A DNA stretch of 64,000 bases, from positions 3,720,001 to 3,784,000 of the forward strand of contig CM033111.1 of assembly GCA_019321725.1 (NCBI GenBank). The letters are read 5' to 3'. Made by a program: the position numbers and the translations under genes. The DNA comes from Paulownia fortunei (taxonomy: Eukaryota > Streptophyta > Magnoliopsida > Lamiales > Paulowniaceae). Below are positions 11,660-23,605 of the stretch, one piece after another. Within the stretch, counting starts at the first letter, position 1. Each line of letters starts with the position of its first letter. The notes beneath the pieces were generated by a model, which did no database searches, was not told the origin of the DNA, and worked only from the letters and a program-made list of their open reading frames with translations.

Positions 11660-12837
11660 CGTCTCTCAGCGGCTTTTCTTCAAACACTTATTAGTCCCCG
11701 GAACTTCCACATGCCGGAGTGGGTGTATGGGATTTAACTTTTGGAAAGTTGACCCGAGGTGTGACTGGGTCATCTTTTGTTATCTTTAATTAAAATTTTA
11801 ATTTTATAATAATAAATTTATAGAATTTATTTAAATAATATTATGATATAATGTATTTTAATTTTTTTATTTTTTATTTTAAACTATTATAGTAAATATC
11901 AAATTTATTTTATATAAAGTTATTTAATTTATAAATAAATTTAAAAAATATCGAAATATTACAGTTGTGAGTTAGTTGTGTTGGGGAGTTTAGCAAAGCA
12001 AGTTGTTTCTTTGTCGGATGAACTAGTTCACTAATTCACACAGTAGTGAGAGTATAATTCAGACAGTAGGTTGATGATGTCCTTTTAACCTTATATTTTT
12101 GGTGCATGGGCTAAATTGATCAATTCAATTCAATTTCTTCAATGGACAAACGGTCTCACAAGTACTGGACATGAAAAATCACAAAAGAAGGAAAAAAAGA
12201 AAAATAGGAAAGTTGTCTTTTTGTTTAACAATTAATTTTTAGAAGAATTAGTCATTTAATATAAGAAAATTTACCTCTTAATGATTTTTTTGTGAATTTT
12301 TGATGGGGGAAAAATATATAAAAAGTTTTTTACATCCCAAATAAGAAAAACATGCATTCCCATGACGAACTACCAACTAATTTGAATAAACTCACTTGTT
12401 TGAATTCATCTTGTATGAGTTATTTTCATATCAATATCTGAATTTATTTAATTTTATTTTTTCTCCTAAAATTTGGTTTAATTTAGAATTGAAAAAGTCA
12501 ATTTAATTTTTTTTCTTTCTCGAGTAAAGTTTTTAGTACGATTAACAAAAATATCCAAATAGCAAATATAACTATCAAGAGTATTCAAAAGACAACTCAA
12601 AAAAAGTAAATTCATGTTTGAGGTTTGATTGTTTATATAATGACATCTCAAACTATATAGTATATTTAGTAAATTTAATTTGTACGAGCCTAAATTTAAT
12701 TCAAATTAAATTGCATAAAGATCAATTACAATAATACAAAACGATGAATTCGAATACAACAAAACCAATCAAATCGAGATCATAAAAAAGTACATAACTA
12801 GTATTATTTAAGATTCCAATCAAACACAATTCAGATC
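11660..12837. other. Intergenic region, no gene seen
   Basis: This covers the NLR promoter side and the 3' flank of the PLAC8 gene. It is strongly AT-rich (for example 11780-11960), with no ORF or recognisable element that I can support. Confidence 0.5.
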
Positions 12838-13982
12838 CTAACGAGTCATATTAGATGGAAAAAACGGGGGCACGATCACACCTTCCCGTTTCCACTTGTC
12901 AACATTTCCTTCCCAACCTGCACATTGACGTACATGAATTTCAGCATTCAAATATCTGTAAATGTAAATAATCTTTGAAAAAATAAATCTTCAAAAGAAA
13001 ATCATAGTGCGAACAAGTGCATGTAAATTTACCTATAGAAGGTTCAACGCCGCGATTTTTGAGTTCTCTGTATTCCTGGCTTATGGCGCAGACGCAGCAG
13101 CAACAATGGACCATCTGATCTCCATAAGGAGCTTCTGGTAATTTGTAAAGTGCCCGCAATTTCGACCTGTAATTGCTTGTGTACAACCAAGTGCAGTGGA
13201 CCATGTGTAGAGCAGCAAATATACCACAAGCAGTTCCACTCGCTATACGCCCAAAAAAGCAAATTAAAAACAGTATAATGTTGCTGCCTTCAAGATTTTA
13301 ATCAAGAATTTCAGGAATCAGTATATTTTCATTATGTTTTTGGGTTCTATGTATTGAGTCTTTGGTTCTTTTCGTTGTGGTTCAAGAAAGTCAAAATTTG
13401 AGCCCAACAAGTCACATAGTCTTTTTAATTTGTCTCGCACAAAGTTCAAATATTGTAATTGATGATAAACAGGAGGGCCCAATCGTGGACTTAATAGGCT
13501 GGGTAGTGTAAAGGCCCATATTAAGATCTAAGTAAGTCAATTCTCAAATTCCTGATTCTTGGTGCTCAAAATTTTGGTATTTATCGATGATTATTTGAAG
13601 TCGGATGTCAATCATAGAAAACCAAGCGACAATCTATAGAAACTGTGTCCAAAAAATGGAGTAAAAACCCAAAGAAAACAGACAAGGATAAAAGCAAAGT
13701 GTATTACGTGTAGTCCCTCTATCAATTATCTCAACAATTTGCCCAACGGTGATGCACGGACAAAAGAAAGTCTTGAGACCTTCAGAAAACATGAAACAGA
13801 AATTTGAGTCAATTAATCAGTAAAATGATAAAAAAAAAATAAAAATAAAATAGAACCAAATAATTGTATTATTAGTGAAGTTAATTACAATTAGAGCGAT
13901 CGTCCCAGAAATCAAAGAGCCCAGTAGACCACTGGCCCTCAGGGCATGAAGGCTTAACAATAGCACCTTCACTAGGATGCAT
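12838..13982 (-). CDS. PLAC8-domain protein, PLANT CADMIUM RESISTANCE / cell number regulator type
   Basis: Small membrane proteins of this family affect zinc and cadmium efflux or organ cell number. Which role applies here cannot be told from sequence. Four exons keep phase: 13889-13982, 13708-13779, 13033-13242 and 12838-12917 (456 nt, 151 aa). The diagnostic PLAC8 motif CLKTFFCPC spans the first splice junction and is followed by ITVGQIVEIIDRG. A second cysteine cluster, HCCCCVCAISQEYRELKNRG, is typical of the family's C-terminal half. The predicted transmembrane stretch is the GTACGIFAALHMVHCTWLY segment. The ATG at 13982 lies about 95 bp downstream of a TATA box. Among Arabidopsis relatives I recall PCR11 and PCR12 as neighbours of CXE6 and PAN, which fits this location. 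Confidence 0.9.
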
Positions 13983-14075
13983 TTTTATCGATGATTAAGA
14001 ACGGATCAAAGGGGTTGAGTTGCAAGAAATCAATGATGGCTAATGTAGTACATCGACTCTTGTAATAGAAGTTCC

Positions 14076-14083
14076 TATATATA
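14076..14083 (-). promoter_or_regulatory. TATA box of the PLAC8/PCR gene
   Basis: The minus strand reads GTATATATAG across this site, about 95 bp upstream of the ATG at 13982. The spacing fits a TATA box with a leader of about 60 nt. Confidence 0.5.
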
Positions 14084-14089
14084 CTGCAA

Positions 14090-15522
14090 ATCTTCAACCT
14101 AAAGGGGTTGCCAAAGATTAAGTTATTTTTTGCTAGGAAATTGCAAGTGAAATATGGGGTTGCTTCTGTTCTTATGTATTAATATGATTGACCAAATTTG
14201 TTTATTCTCATCCTTGACAAGAATAAGATTGTTCCAGTTGACCATAATGTTAAATTATCTTATCAATAAGCAAAATTGTTGAAGTTACATTTCTTGTCCA
14301 AACCCAAGGGATTAGTTAAACTAGTTTGTCAAACTCAAGCATAAATAAATTGCAAAATAATTGTGGATTTCTGCAGTTATCCAATTGTTTCTGTTGATCA
14401 ACACCGTGTATGAAAGTTTCAAAAGTTGTAAGAATTAGTTAAGCAATAACATGCGAGAAAATTCTTCGAAGATTTGATATAATATTCATGAAGCCATTCC
14501 CCCTATCGACAACAATCACTCCACATACCCACAAAAATAAACAAAATTGTGGGTACGTAAGTATTTTGAATTTTTTATTTTATTTTACTTTGGTATTTAT
14601 TCTTATAAATTCTATAGCAAATAAATAAATAAATTTCATCATTGCTTATTACTTAATATTATTACAGATCATTTTACTCAATCAGAAATATTTCATTGGA
14701 GATTAATTTGGAGTAGAATCATAGGAAAGCAATTAGTATTCTAGCAATATTCCAAATTAATTAAGATTTCGTTTGGATTGAAGAGTTTGATTTTGAGAAA
14801 ATAATTTGAATTTAAAGATTTTAAATGACTTCTAATAACTGAAAAAACTAACTTAAAATGGTTAATAAAGGATTTGAAATTTTTAGTAATTGAAAATTAT
14901 TCAAATAAATACAATGAATTTATTATTATGAAGTTAAAAACTCTAATCCTAATTGTCCCAAAGCAACCTAAGGAAATTCAGAAAGAAAAAAAAAAAGGGA
15001 TGAGAAATATATATATATAGTTGAAATCTACTAGATTGGAGGATTATTTACCAGAAGTAAAATTAGTTCAAATGGCATGCATTAATTGAAGTATGTGGTG
15101 CCAGTAGTGTGGGCGTTGCTGCCATCATAGTGGATAAATGGATAACTTAAACTCTTACAGGTAAATGACCTCTTCCCACACTGAGAGTTTATTAGGATGA
15201 ATTTGCCCAAAAAACTGAAACCTATTCAAGAACATAATCAAAATGATTTGCCGTGCTTGCAAACCTCAATAATCATACTGATTTTCCTTACAAAATATGC
15301 ACTAATATTTGTGGGATTGCAGAATCATTTGACTTTATTTTTTAGTGTGTCTCTGATAGTTACAACTTAATTTAATAAAAAACGTCACAAACATAACAAA
15401 TTTACAATGAATTCGAACCATTTGTCATTCAATTTACAATGTCTTATACTGATGCCTATTTTTGTATTTTAGTTTTAAATTAGACAGGCAAGATCACCAC
15501 TTAGTTATGCGAATTAGATGTA
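14090..15522. other. Intergenic region, no gene seen
   Basis: AT-rich sequence upstream of the PCR gene with short A/T runs (for example 14985-15020). I find no conserved exon on either strand. Confidence 0.45.
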
Positions 15523-15682
15523 GGGATGGAACCAGAAATTCACATGGGAGACAATACTGATTTTTTTTAAGAAATATTTTTAATTTCTTGGGGTGATTTA
15601 ATTATTTTATATATAAAATTCATGTTACTTTTAAATTTTTTGAGTTGAGGGGCGACTGTCCTGTTTGTCCTTAGCTCCGTCC
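15523..15682. mobile_element. Short MITE-like element with imperfect terminal inverted repeats
   Basis: The left end reads GGGATGGAACCAG. The right end, reverse-complemented, reads AGGACGGAGCTAAG. The two are imperfect inverted repeats of about 12 bp bounding 160 bp of AT-rich noncoding DNA. The phrase resembles the GGGGCGGAGCCAG ends of small nonautonomous elements common in plant genomes. The copy is decayed and I could not confirm a target-site duplication. Confidence 0.4.
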
Positions 15683-17600
15683 TGATGAGTTGACTTTGAA
15701 ATTTGGATGAAAATTCGAATATCCGTAGGACAACTGGTTGGAAAGATTTCGTGCAGCCTTTTTCCAGAATCGGATGCATCTTGGAGGGGGATGAGGGAGC
15801 TCACCCTTCCTTCTTCTCTTATCTTACTTTTGGAAACAAGGATGGTAAAAAAGAATGAAGAATAAAGATAGTTGCCCATTTACACATTCATGTAATTGGA
15901 AGATTTTATTCTATTTACGATATCTCTATTTCTTTTTATTCCTCCTTGTGATTCTAGTAACCATATATATATGTATATATATATATATACTATATATATG
16001 TATGTCACTCTTGCCCAAGGGGAAAAAATTGAAAACCCTATTAACATTTGGTCATGATCATGGGAACCCTGTCACAAATACTTAGTTAAGGTACTAAAAA
16101 ACCTTCATGATGTACTTCTCAAGGAATGTCTTCAATATTTAGTTCAAGATCCACTAAGTGGTATCAGTTATGTATGGCACACACTTGCTCAATGGGGTTC
16201 ATTTTATAAGGCCAACCACAGAAAAGTCCTCATCTCAGAAGACAGTGACTCTTAACCAATGTATTGATCAATTATGCAATCTTTTTATTGGGGTTTGAAA
16301 GTTATGTGGAATGACAAGCATGTTCCATGGATGCCCTAAAAATAGGGAAAGAACCACTCACAAAAAGTGGCTGCTTAGTTTCTCTAAACTTTATTGGATG
16401 ACTTGCCCTACTCAACTCCACATATAACTTCTTATAGTGGATGAAAAATCTAGAACCCACAGGAAAACATTAACTGAGATTTAATGCTGATAAAAGATGC
16501 TTCGGGGATTAATTTTAAGTATATATTTAAAAATTATTATATATATAATGTGTATGTATTTTATAAAATATAAAATTAAAATAAAAGATCGAACAGAAGT
16601 TAGGTTGGCTGCTTCCAGTTACATGGAATTGTTTTATGATGCATCTGCATTATCATGCCACGTAAATCTTTACTCTTTTTATTATTATTATTATTATTGG
16701 CTGCCCCGACATTATAGATGGACATGCATGCATCTAAACATTCAAAAATGTCATGTAAATTAATGATTGCACATACCACCTTTGATGATATCACCCACTT
16801 CTGCTTGCCCATCAATTGTATTATTACTGTTTATCTTCTTCTTCTCAGATTTTTTAATTGGAACATGCATGGAAGCAAATTGTGGTCCTCAATCTTTTCG
16901 ATTCTAGATTTTTGTAATCTCAAGAGAGAGATTGCTAGAATTAAAGTATCAAAATGAAATTGTAGTTGAAAGGGACGAGGCGTTGACCAATTATATTTGA
17001 AAGAATAAGATTCTAAAACTTTTTAATTATAGGGTTTTAGAGTATTAATCTAATTTTATAAATGCATCTTATTATATATTTTATTAGTCGATATATTTAA
17101 CTAGTCGTTGATATTATGTATTATGAATGAAAGACTTAAATTACAGTACTGCCAATCAAAATGTGTTTATGAAATTTCCGAAAGAAATATTCTTTTTATT
17201 GATCTAAATGTTAATAAGAAATAAAATGAAAACCAACAAGAGTTTGTCACGCAATGAGTATAAATCATCATATAGGAAGTGACCCACAACAAATTCTAGC
17301 TAGGAGAGAATTAATTAAACTATAACTTTGCCGGCAACCAGTGCCTATGACTATGACAAAAGATAAAGAGTTTGGACATGTCGTTTTGGTGTGATTAAGG
17401 TGTCTTTGGCTGTCGAAAACTTTGTATTTGGTCACTACTGCCCACCCATAATTTTCACGACAAACGTGATTAACAAAAAAGTTGCAGTAAGAAGAGCGAC
17501 TCTATTATTGCTTCCACGCTAACATTCAGAAAAGAAAAAGACAGGCTACATTTTATGATTCTTATTGGCTTTGACAATTGACTAAGACTCTACCACCCAC
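15683..17600. other. Intergenic region with microsatellites
   Basis: No gene is supported here. A TA-rich microsatellite lies at 15963-15998 and a TTA/ATT trinucleotide run at about 16677-16697. A moderately GC-balanced stretch at 16080-16460 shows no continuous frame. The right end merges into the carboxylesterase promoter. Confidence 0.45.
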
Positions 17601-17615
17601 CCCAGTAATGGACTT

Positions 17616-17621
17616 CACGTG
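17616..17621. promoter_or_regulatory. G-box (CACGTG) upstream of the carboxylesterase
   Basis: A perfect CACGTG within the palindrome TCACGTGA lies about 90 bp upstream of the TATA box. G-boxes are bound by bZIP and bHLH factors; function here is inferred from position only. Confidence 0.4.
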
Positions 17622-17706
17622 AATAAATATGGAAGTTTCCCAGTTGTCCCAATTGCCAATTTTAGTGATAGAAAGATTAACACTTCACATTGATGATCAA
17701 CTTCCT

Positions 17707-17715
17707 CTATAAATA
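17707..17715 (+). promoter_or_regulatory. TATA box of the carboxylesterase gene
   Basis: TATAAATAG-type sequence about 95 bp upstream of the ATG at 17806. This predicts a transcription start near 17740 and argues against any start codon further upstream. Confidence 0.7.
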
Positions 17716-17805
17716 GCTTGAATTGGGCCATCATTTTGTCACAAGCTTGCAACTGTGTGTTCAATATTTTCCATTTCCACTCTCATTCTTTTGAGAAAAA
17801 GGAGA

Positions 17806-18795
17806 ATGGCAGTAACAACACTAGATCCAATTTTGAACCTTCAAATCAGCAGCCAAGAATCCACACATCACAGAGTTGTAGTTGAGGAAATTGATGGTCT
17901 TATTAGGGTTTACAAAGATGGTCACGTTGAACGACTCCCGGTCGTGCCAAGTGTCACGTGCTCATTGGCTCCAGAGCTCGGGGTAAGTTGTAGAGACATG
18001 ATCATAGACAAGTGCACCAACACTTGGGCACGTCTATACGTCCCAGATACCTCCCAAGGGAAGCTCCCTTTATTGGTGTACTTCCATGGAGGTGGATTTT
18101 GTGTTGGTTCCGCGTCTTGGAGCTGCTACCATGAATTCCTAGCAAAATTAGCCTCCAAAGTCAATTGCATCATCATGTCGGTTAATTATCGGTTGGCGCC
18201 GGAAAACCCTCTTCCGGCTGCCTACGACGACGGGGTCAAGGCCCTTGTTTGGCTAAGGCAACAAACTTTCGTCTCTAGTAATGAATGGTGGACTAGTAAA
18301 GGTGACTTTTCTAGCATCTTCTTGGCTGGTGATAGTGCTGGTGCCAATATCGCCTACAATGTTGCCTTAAGGCTAAGGCCGTTGGATGTGGAGGGACTCG
18401 TACTAATACAACCCTTTTTTGGAGGAGAGGTGAGGACTAGTTCGGAGAAGTACATGGTGCAGCCACCACGCACCGCCCTGACGCTGGCGGCGTCCGACAC
18501 TTACTGGCGGCTGTCGTTGCCTTCTGGGGCCAATCGCGACCATCCGTGGTGTAACCCGGTGGCTAAGGGAGCGGCGAGACTGGAGGAGTTAAGGCATTTG
18601 CCAATTATGCTATGCATATCAGAGATGGATATATTGAAAGATAGGAACTTGGAATTGTGTGCTAATTTGGCGAGAGTAGAGCAGTTGGTGTGTAAAGGTG
18701 TTGGCCATGCATTTCAGATTCTTAACAAGTCTCATCTCTCGCAAACTCGTGTTCATGAATTGATTTGTCATATCAAGAACTTCATCAGCAGATGA
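17806..18795 (+). CDS. Plant carboxylesterase (alpha/beta hydrolase), CXE6-like
   Basis: A cytosolic serine hydrolase of the plant carboxylesterase (GID1-related) class that cleaves carboxylic esters; its natural substrate is unknown. One intronless frame of 329 aa begins at the ATG at 17806, which follows a TATA box at 17707. The frame stays open upstream but has no earlier ATG. The oxyanion-hole motif HGGG is at residues 94-97, the nucleophile elbow GDSAG at 175-179 (Ser177), the acid at about Asp275 (EMDILKD) and the catalytic His at 301 (GVGHAF). HGGG with an intact His argues for an active esterase and against a GID1 gibberellin receptor. VNYRLAPENPLPAAYDDG is typical of the family. The N-terminal EIDGLIRVYKDGHVER closely resembles Arabidopsis CXE6 (At1g68620) as I remember it. 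Confidence 0.95.
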   Translation: MAVTTLDPILNLQISSQESTHHRVVVEEIDGLIRVYKDGHVERLPVVPSVTCSLAPELGVSCRDMIIDKCTNTWARLYVPDTSQGKLPLLVYFHGGGFCVGSASWSCYHEFLAKLASKVNCIIMSVNYRLAPENPLPAAYDDGVKALVWLRQQTFVSSNEWWTSKGDFSSIFLAGDSAGANIAYNVALRLRPLDVEGLVLIQPFFGGEVRTSSEKYMVQPPRTALTLAASDTYWRLSLPSGANRDHPWCNPVAKGAARLEELRHLPIMLCISEMDILKDRNLELCANLARVEQLVCKGVGHAFQILNKSHLSQTRVHELICHIKNFISR

Positions 18796-21700
18796 CCCCT
18801 AGGGGGATGGGGGGTGTTCTCTTTGTGTATCTTTGTCTTGGTTTTATTTGTATTTCTCATTGTAATTAAATGAAAAAATGTAAAACGAACAGACCTTCTG
18901 TCTGAAAATTGTTTATTAATTACTGGTTTTGGATAATTATTTGTGCAGTTTAGGCAAAAAAACTTAACAAATTGTATACTTAATGCTGTTATGGAGTATG
19001 GACTTGTCTCTAATCTCTCCCTTGGTTTTTGTTTGCTCAAATACTCCAACTAGGAGATATTAGTGATGATTGGTCGAAAAATGATTTCCAATTTTTTCAA
19101 TAGCTTATAATTTGGAATTACAAAATTAGAATTTAATACAACATGGTAAGTTTTTATAATTACTAGAAGGCATAAATTGTTACATTGAAGAGCACGAATA
19201 CAATGAAATTGTACACCTTTATATTTTATTTTTTAAATATTTCTTTTTAAGTGTTTCTCATTAAATTCAAGATCTAAAAATAGTCAAAATAAAACTAACT
19301 GAGCCACATAATTAGAATTAGGATGACTAAAATCCAAGAATGACTCAGGATTTCCCTAAATTTAATTATATTTTCATTGAACTGCATGATCCAAACTTCA
19401 ATAGTTTATATCACATTCTTCATTAATAAATTTAAATGTAATTGCATTTTGCACCCTCAAATTACACCAAGTGGCACTTTGCATCTTTCACCCTCTATTA
19501 TAGCTGGTCACCATCTTGGATTCATTGCATCAATGAAACTCATGCAGTTCTAATTCTGTCATAACTTGTCACTATCTTCTCCATTTTTCAGAATTGCACT
19601 GGATTAGGTCTAATATTTGTGATTGCGTTGTAGTTCACGACATCAAAAGTTGAAATTTGCCTTACAATTAAAGTTCTACAACAATACTTAATGTCAATAT
19701 TAATGATTATGTCAGAAATGTTATTAGTCATGCACCAGCGATTGGGCACACGTGTGCAAAGTAGTTGCAAAGCCATACTTGATAGTCGTATGAAAAAGAT
19801 GGAAACACTATATTAATGTTCAAGGAAAAGAAGTTTGTTTTCATATATGAATATTTCTATTAGAAATTAAGTTTATTAATACAAATTTTTAAAAAATATG
19901 ACACTTGAAGTGTAAAAAAGTTGTTTATATACATCTAAAAGGATATCTACACTCCTATATAACAAATCGATGGAATTATTGTCGTACTAAAAATTCTATC
20001 AAACTTTTTCAATTTCCAAGTTTGTGCGCGCAGAAGAAAAATTGGTAAGGTTAATATATTTAAAAGCATCACAATTTGCTTCTGCTAATAATTTTGCTAA
20101 TAACATAATACCAGAATTCCACCATAATAGATTCTTTTAAAAAACCTAAGTGATGTGATATGAGATGACAATCGTTGTAAGAGTTATTATTTGTTTTGAG
20201 TGAAATCTCACGATTTTATCTTGGAAAATATGTCTTTTGGGAAATATAGGTTGGCTCCTCGCTTATAAATCACATACCATTTGTGTGTTCATTCGATATG
20301 AGATAAATTTCTTCTCACTTATAAGATCACTTTTAAACCTGATTTTTGTTGAGCACCAATTATATTCTTACCTTGAAGGTCTTTACATTGTGGGAAGAAT
20401 TTTTATAACCTTGTTTCTCGAGTGAAATAACAAAACTACACATTCATTCATTCAATGTAGTCACAACTATACTAGAAATTCTGAACAAACAAAAGAGAAT
20501 GATGTTTCAGTTTTCCACCTGATGAATTCACCCCTCATTTATGGAGGGCAGTCTTGAAAGTGATCAAAATCGAATATACACTCGTCATAATGCATCCACA
20601 TAGTAATTAATATCTATGTGTGCATAATTACATATCTCAACAAAAACAAAAAGATATCCAGTCCCATACAACAATAGATTTAATGATTTTAATTTTCAGT
20701 TGTCGTTTAATTCGAACATTATACAACAGTAGGGATTGAAAACTTCTATAGCAACCCTTTCGCCACTCCCATTAGTTTTTCCCATTTAAAAAAAAAAAAA
20801 AAGGTCGACGTGAAAACATGATGAAGGTCCGAGGTCGAGGCAGTATAAAAATTCATAACCCTGGTGCATTCATCATGTTAACTGGAAGACATATCTTGCT
20901 CAAATGAGTGTTCCACAAAGCTTTACGACGGGTTATCCTGCAAAAGTGAATTTAAAAAAAAAAACAATTATAGTTAATTACGTGTTGCGGAAGTGCATTT
21001 GAACTCAGGTTCAGTTTGTAAGGAAGATAATTAATTCTTTTACAGACTATAGTTACTAAAAAGGGATAATTATAAAAACTATTCCCTAAGATTTGATTTA
21101 TTTACTAAAATTACCCTATTAAATTTATATATTAAAAATACTTCATTCAGGTTTGTTTTTTGTTTTATAAGTACCCATTTCATAGGTGTAATTCGCTAAA
21201 TGAAGATAAAATATCAAAAAAATATTTATAATTTATAAATTTAGAAAAACATTGATGACTAAAGAAATCAGGGAGTGGTGTCAGGGAGTGGTGTTAGTGC
21301 TCATGAGGAAAAAAACAAACTTTCGTTCTTGCACAAAATATAAAAATTACCTCAACATGAGAGCATGAAATAATTGGTTTGGTTCTCTTCCTCTTGTTTT
21401 TCTCCTTGTTCCTCCATGTTTTATGAAGCAATGGTGGCATATAAATGTGAAAAAATATTTCTTAAGCTTCAAGAGAGGAAAACAAAAGGAAGAAGCCTTC
21501 ACTGTGTAAAGCTTCAAGAGAAGGTTTCTATTTATAGTACAAGGCAACCAAAAATATGTTGGTGATTTGGTTGTTGGAGGTCACACGATTTTGGCACCAA
21601 CCCACCCACCCAACATAGTTAACAACATTCTCAACTCCCAGTGTAACTACTTATGAAACAGGATCCAAAGCTGCAAAAAGTAGGAGCGTTTTATTTAGCT

Positions 21701-23605
21701 ACCACCAAAAAAATTAATAAATGGAGTAAAAAGTTATGAAACAAGGAAAGAGTATAGGAGTTTTTATTTAGCTACTAGCAAAAATTACCAATCCTATTGT
21801 CGCATGCTATCGTCTTAATTTCTTGACAGAATAATATTCATGTTATATTCGATATATTGTATATTGAGTATTTAAATGATTGACAAGTATCTCATTTTTA
21901 ATGAAATGTAATATTTGTCTTTCATCCACATATTTAGTGTAATGTTCATTGGATGTAGCCTCTCAAATATCAGTTGACTAAGCTTATATAAGATATTGAT
22001 CTTCTGTTTAAGCTAAAAAAAATAAACTTTTGAAATATTTGAATAAATATGATTAGTGGCAATTTTGTAATTTATATGATCAAATTAAAGGAGGTTAATA
22101 TTTTAAAAATAAAGTTGCGACCTCCGTTTTTTCTTTTTTTTAGGAGCTTACAAAATTCTAGTATCTTATTTATAAAAGTTTATAAACATATTTTAGAAAA
22201 AAAATTACCAAATACTTTTAGATATTTTATAAATTTTCAAATATATTATAAAATATTTTAAAAAACTTACTCTTCTCACCATTCCAACTTTAGTTCCATT
22301 GCCAATCTGCACTGCAGCTTTACAATTTGTCAATCTTTTTCCTTTCTAATTTCCCTTTTCAGATTGTTAGAAAACTGAAAAAACTATGACAAGTACATTG
22401 GTGACTTTTAATGGTTTTTACATTACCTGGTGAAGTGATAATACATCCAATGGATCAAATTCTGTATCTCCATCTACCTCACCAAACCTTATTACCAATC
22501 CTTAATTTTCTCTAACCAAATGTCTCGTTCTGAGATTTTTGTGTTAGAGCAAATTAGGTTGTTGGCACGGGTCAGTATGGCAGTCTAAATTTTAACCGAA
22601 TCCATTGTTAGGTTGCTGTCACGAGACAAGTACCCTTAGAAGGCCACTCTAAATTTGACCTAACCCATGATTTGCACTTATGGCCGTACTTTCCATACCC
22701 ACTTCTTGTTGACACATGAGCTTTCTTTCGACAGTGAATTTAATAAATAAATAAGCATATACATTAAGAATAATATAGAGAGAAATTATGTAAGTAAAAA
22801 CCCTTACTATGTACAAAACATAGCGTGTGTGTGTGTGTATATACGAACAACTAAAATATTTTTATTTCTAATAGATAGTTTAAACAACGAATAATAATCT
22901 CATTTTTAAATAAAAAATAAAATAAATGTAGTGAATTCTGCAAAAGGGTCTGAAGTTCAAAAAAAATAAGTAAATCAATATTTTTGAGTTCGACTAATGT
23001 ACTATTTATAACTGGTATCCAAAACTTAATTTTTACAGACGAGAGGCAGTCGAGCTGTACCCATCATCATTGGACTAAAATCTTTGTACGAGCTCTTTTC
23101 ATTTTTTTCTTGGTCTATGAACTGCTGTCGACGGCTTACCAAGAAGGCTAGTAAGTCTTTAAATTTCATGAATTTGACATGAAATATTAGATAACTTTAC
23201 ACCCCCATCCCTAAAAAGAAAAGAGAAGCAAAGAAAAAACACCAACATTTTCTCTTATTAGAGTTCTAAAGTGCACATTACAATTTCAAGATTAAACGTT
23301 GCATGAAAGCTGGCACAATTTTAAGTGGTGAAACAAGAATGTTCTAAAAGTCTAATTACAAATTCTTGGTAAGATGCAACTGCTTAAGCCTAAATATTAG
23401 CCATATAGTTGAAAATACACTGCTGTTAAAACATTAGTAAGATGAGCAAGAGGGGGGACAAAAGACAAACAAAAATCAAGATACGAAGAGAGATGAAATG
23501 TAAATAATATATTTTTGGAACAAATACAGATTATCCGAGACCACTAGAATGAAAACAGCATACAATAGAAACACTGGCAATGGCATTTAAATAGAATGAA
23601 CTTGT
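18796..23605. other. Large intergenic region, no gene seen
   Basis: About 4.8 kb of AT-rich DNA between the carboxylesterase and the PP2A-A gene. Neither strand shows a conserved exon. Stretches at 19440-19560 and 21060-21240 (phrases such as ACTAAAATTACCCT) look like decayed dispersed repeats. A GT microsatellite lies at 22825-22838. A CT-rich 3' UTR of the PP2A-A gene probably occupies the last few hundred bases before 23606. Confidence 0.45.

Noticed and set aside
17755..17805. Upstream extension of the carboxylesterase frame
   Set aside because: Begins at GTG and sits right after the TATA-predicted transcription start; the first ATG is at 17806.
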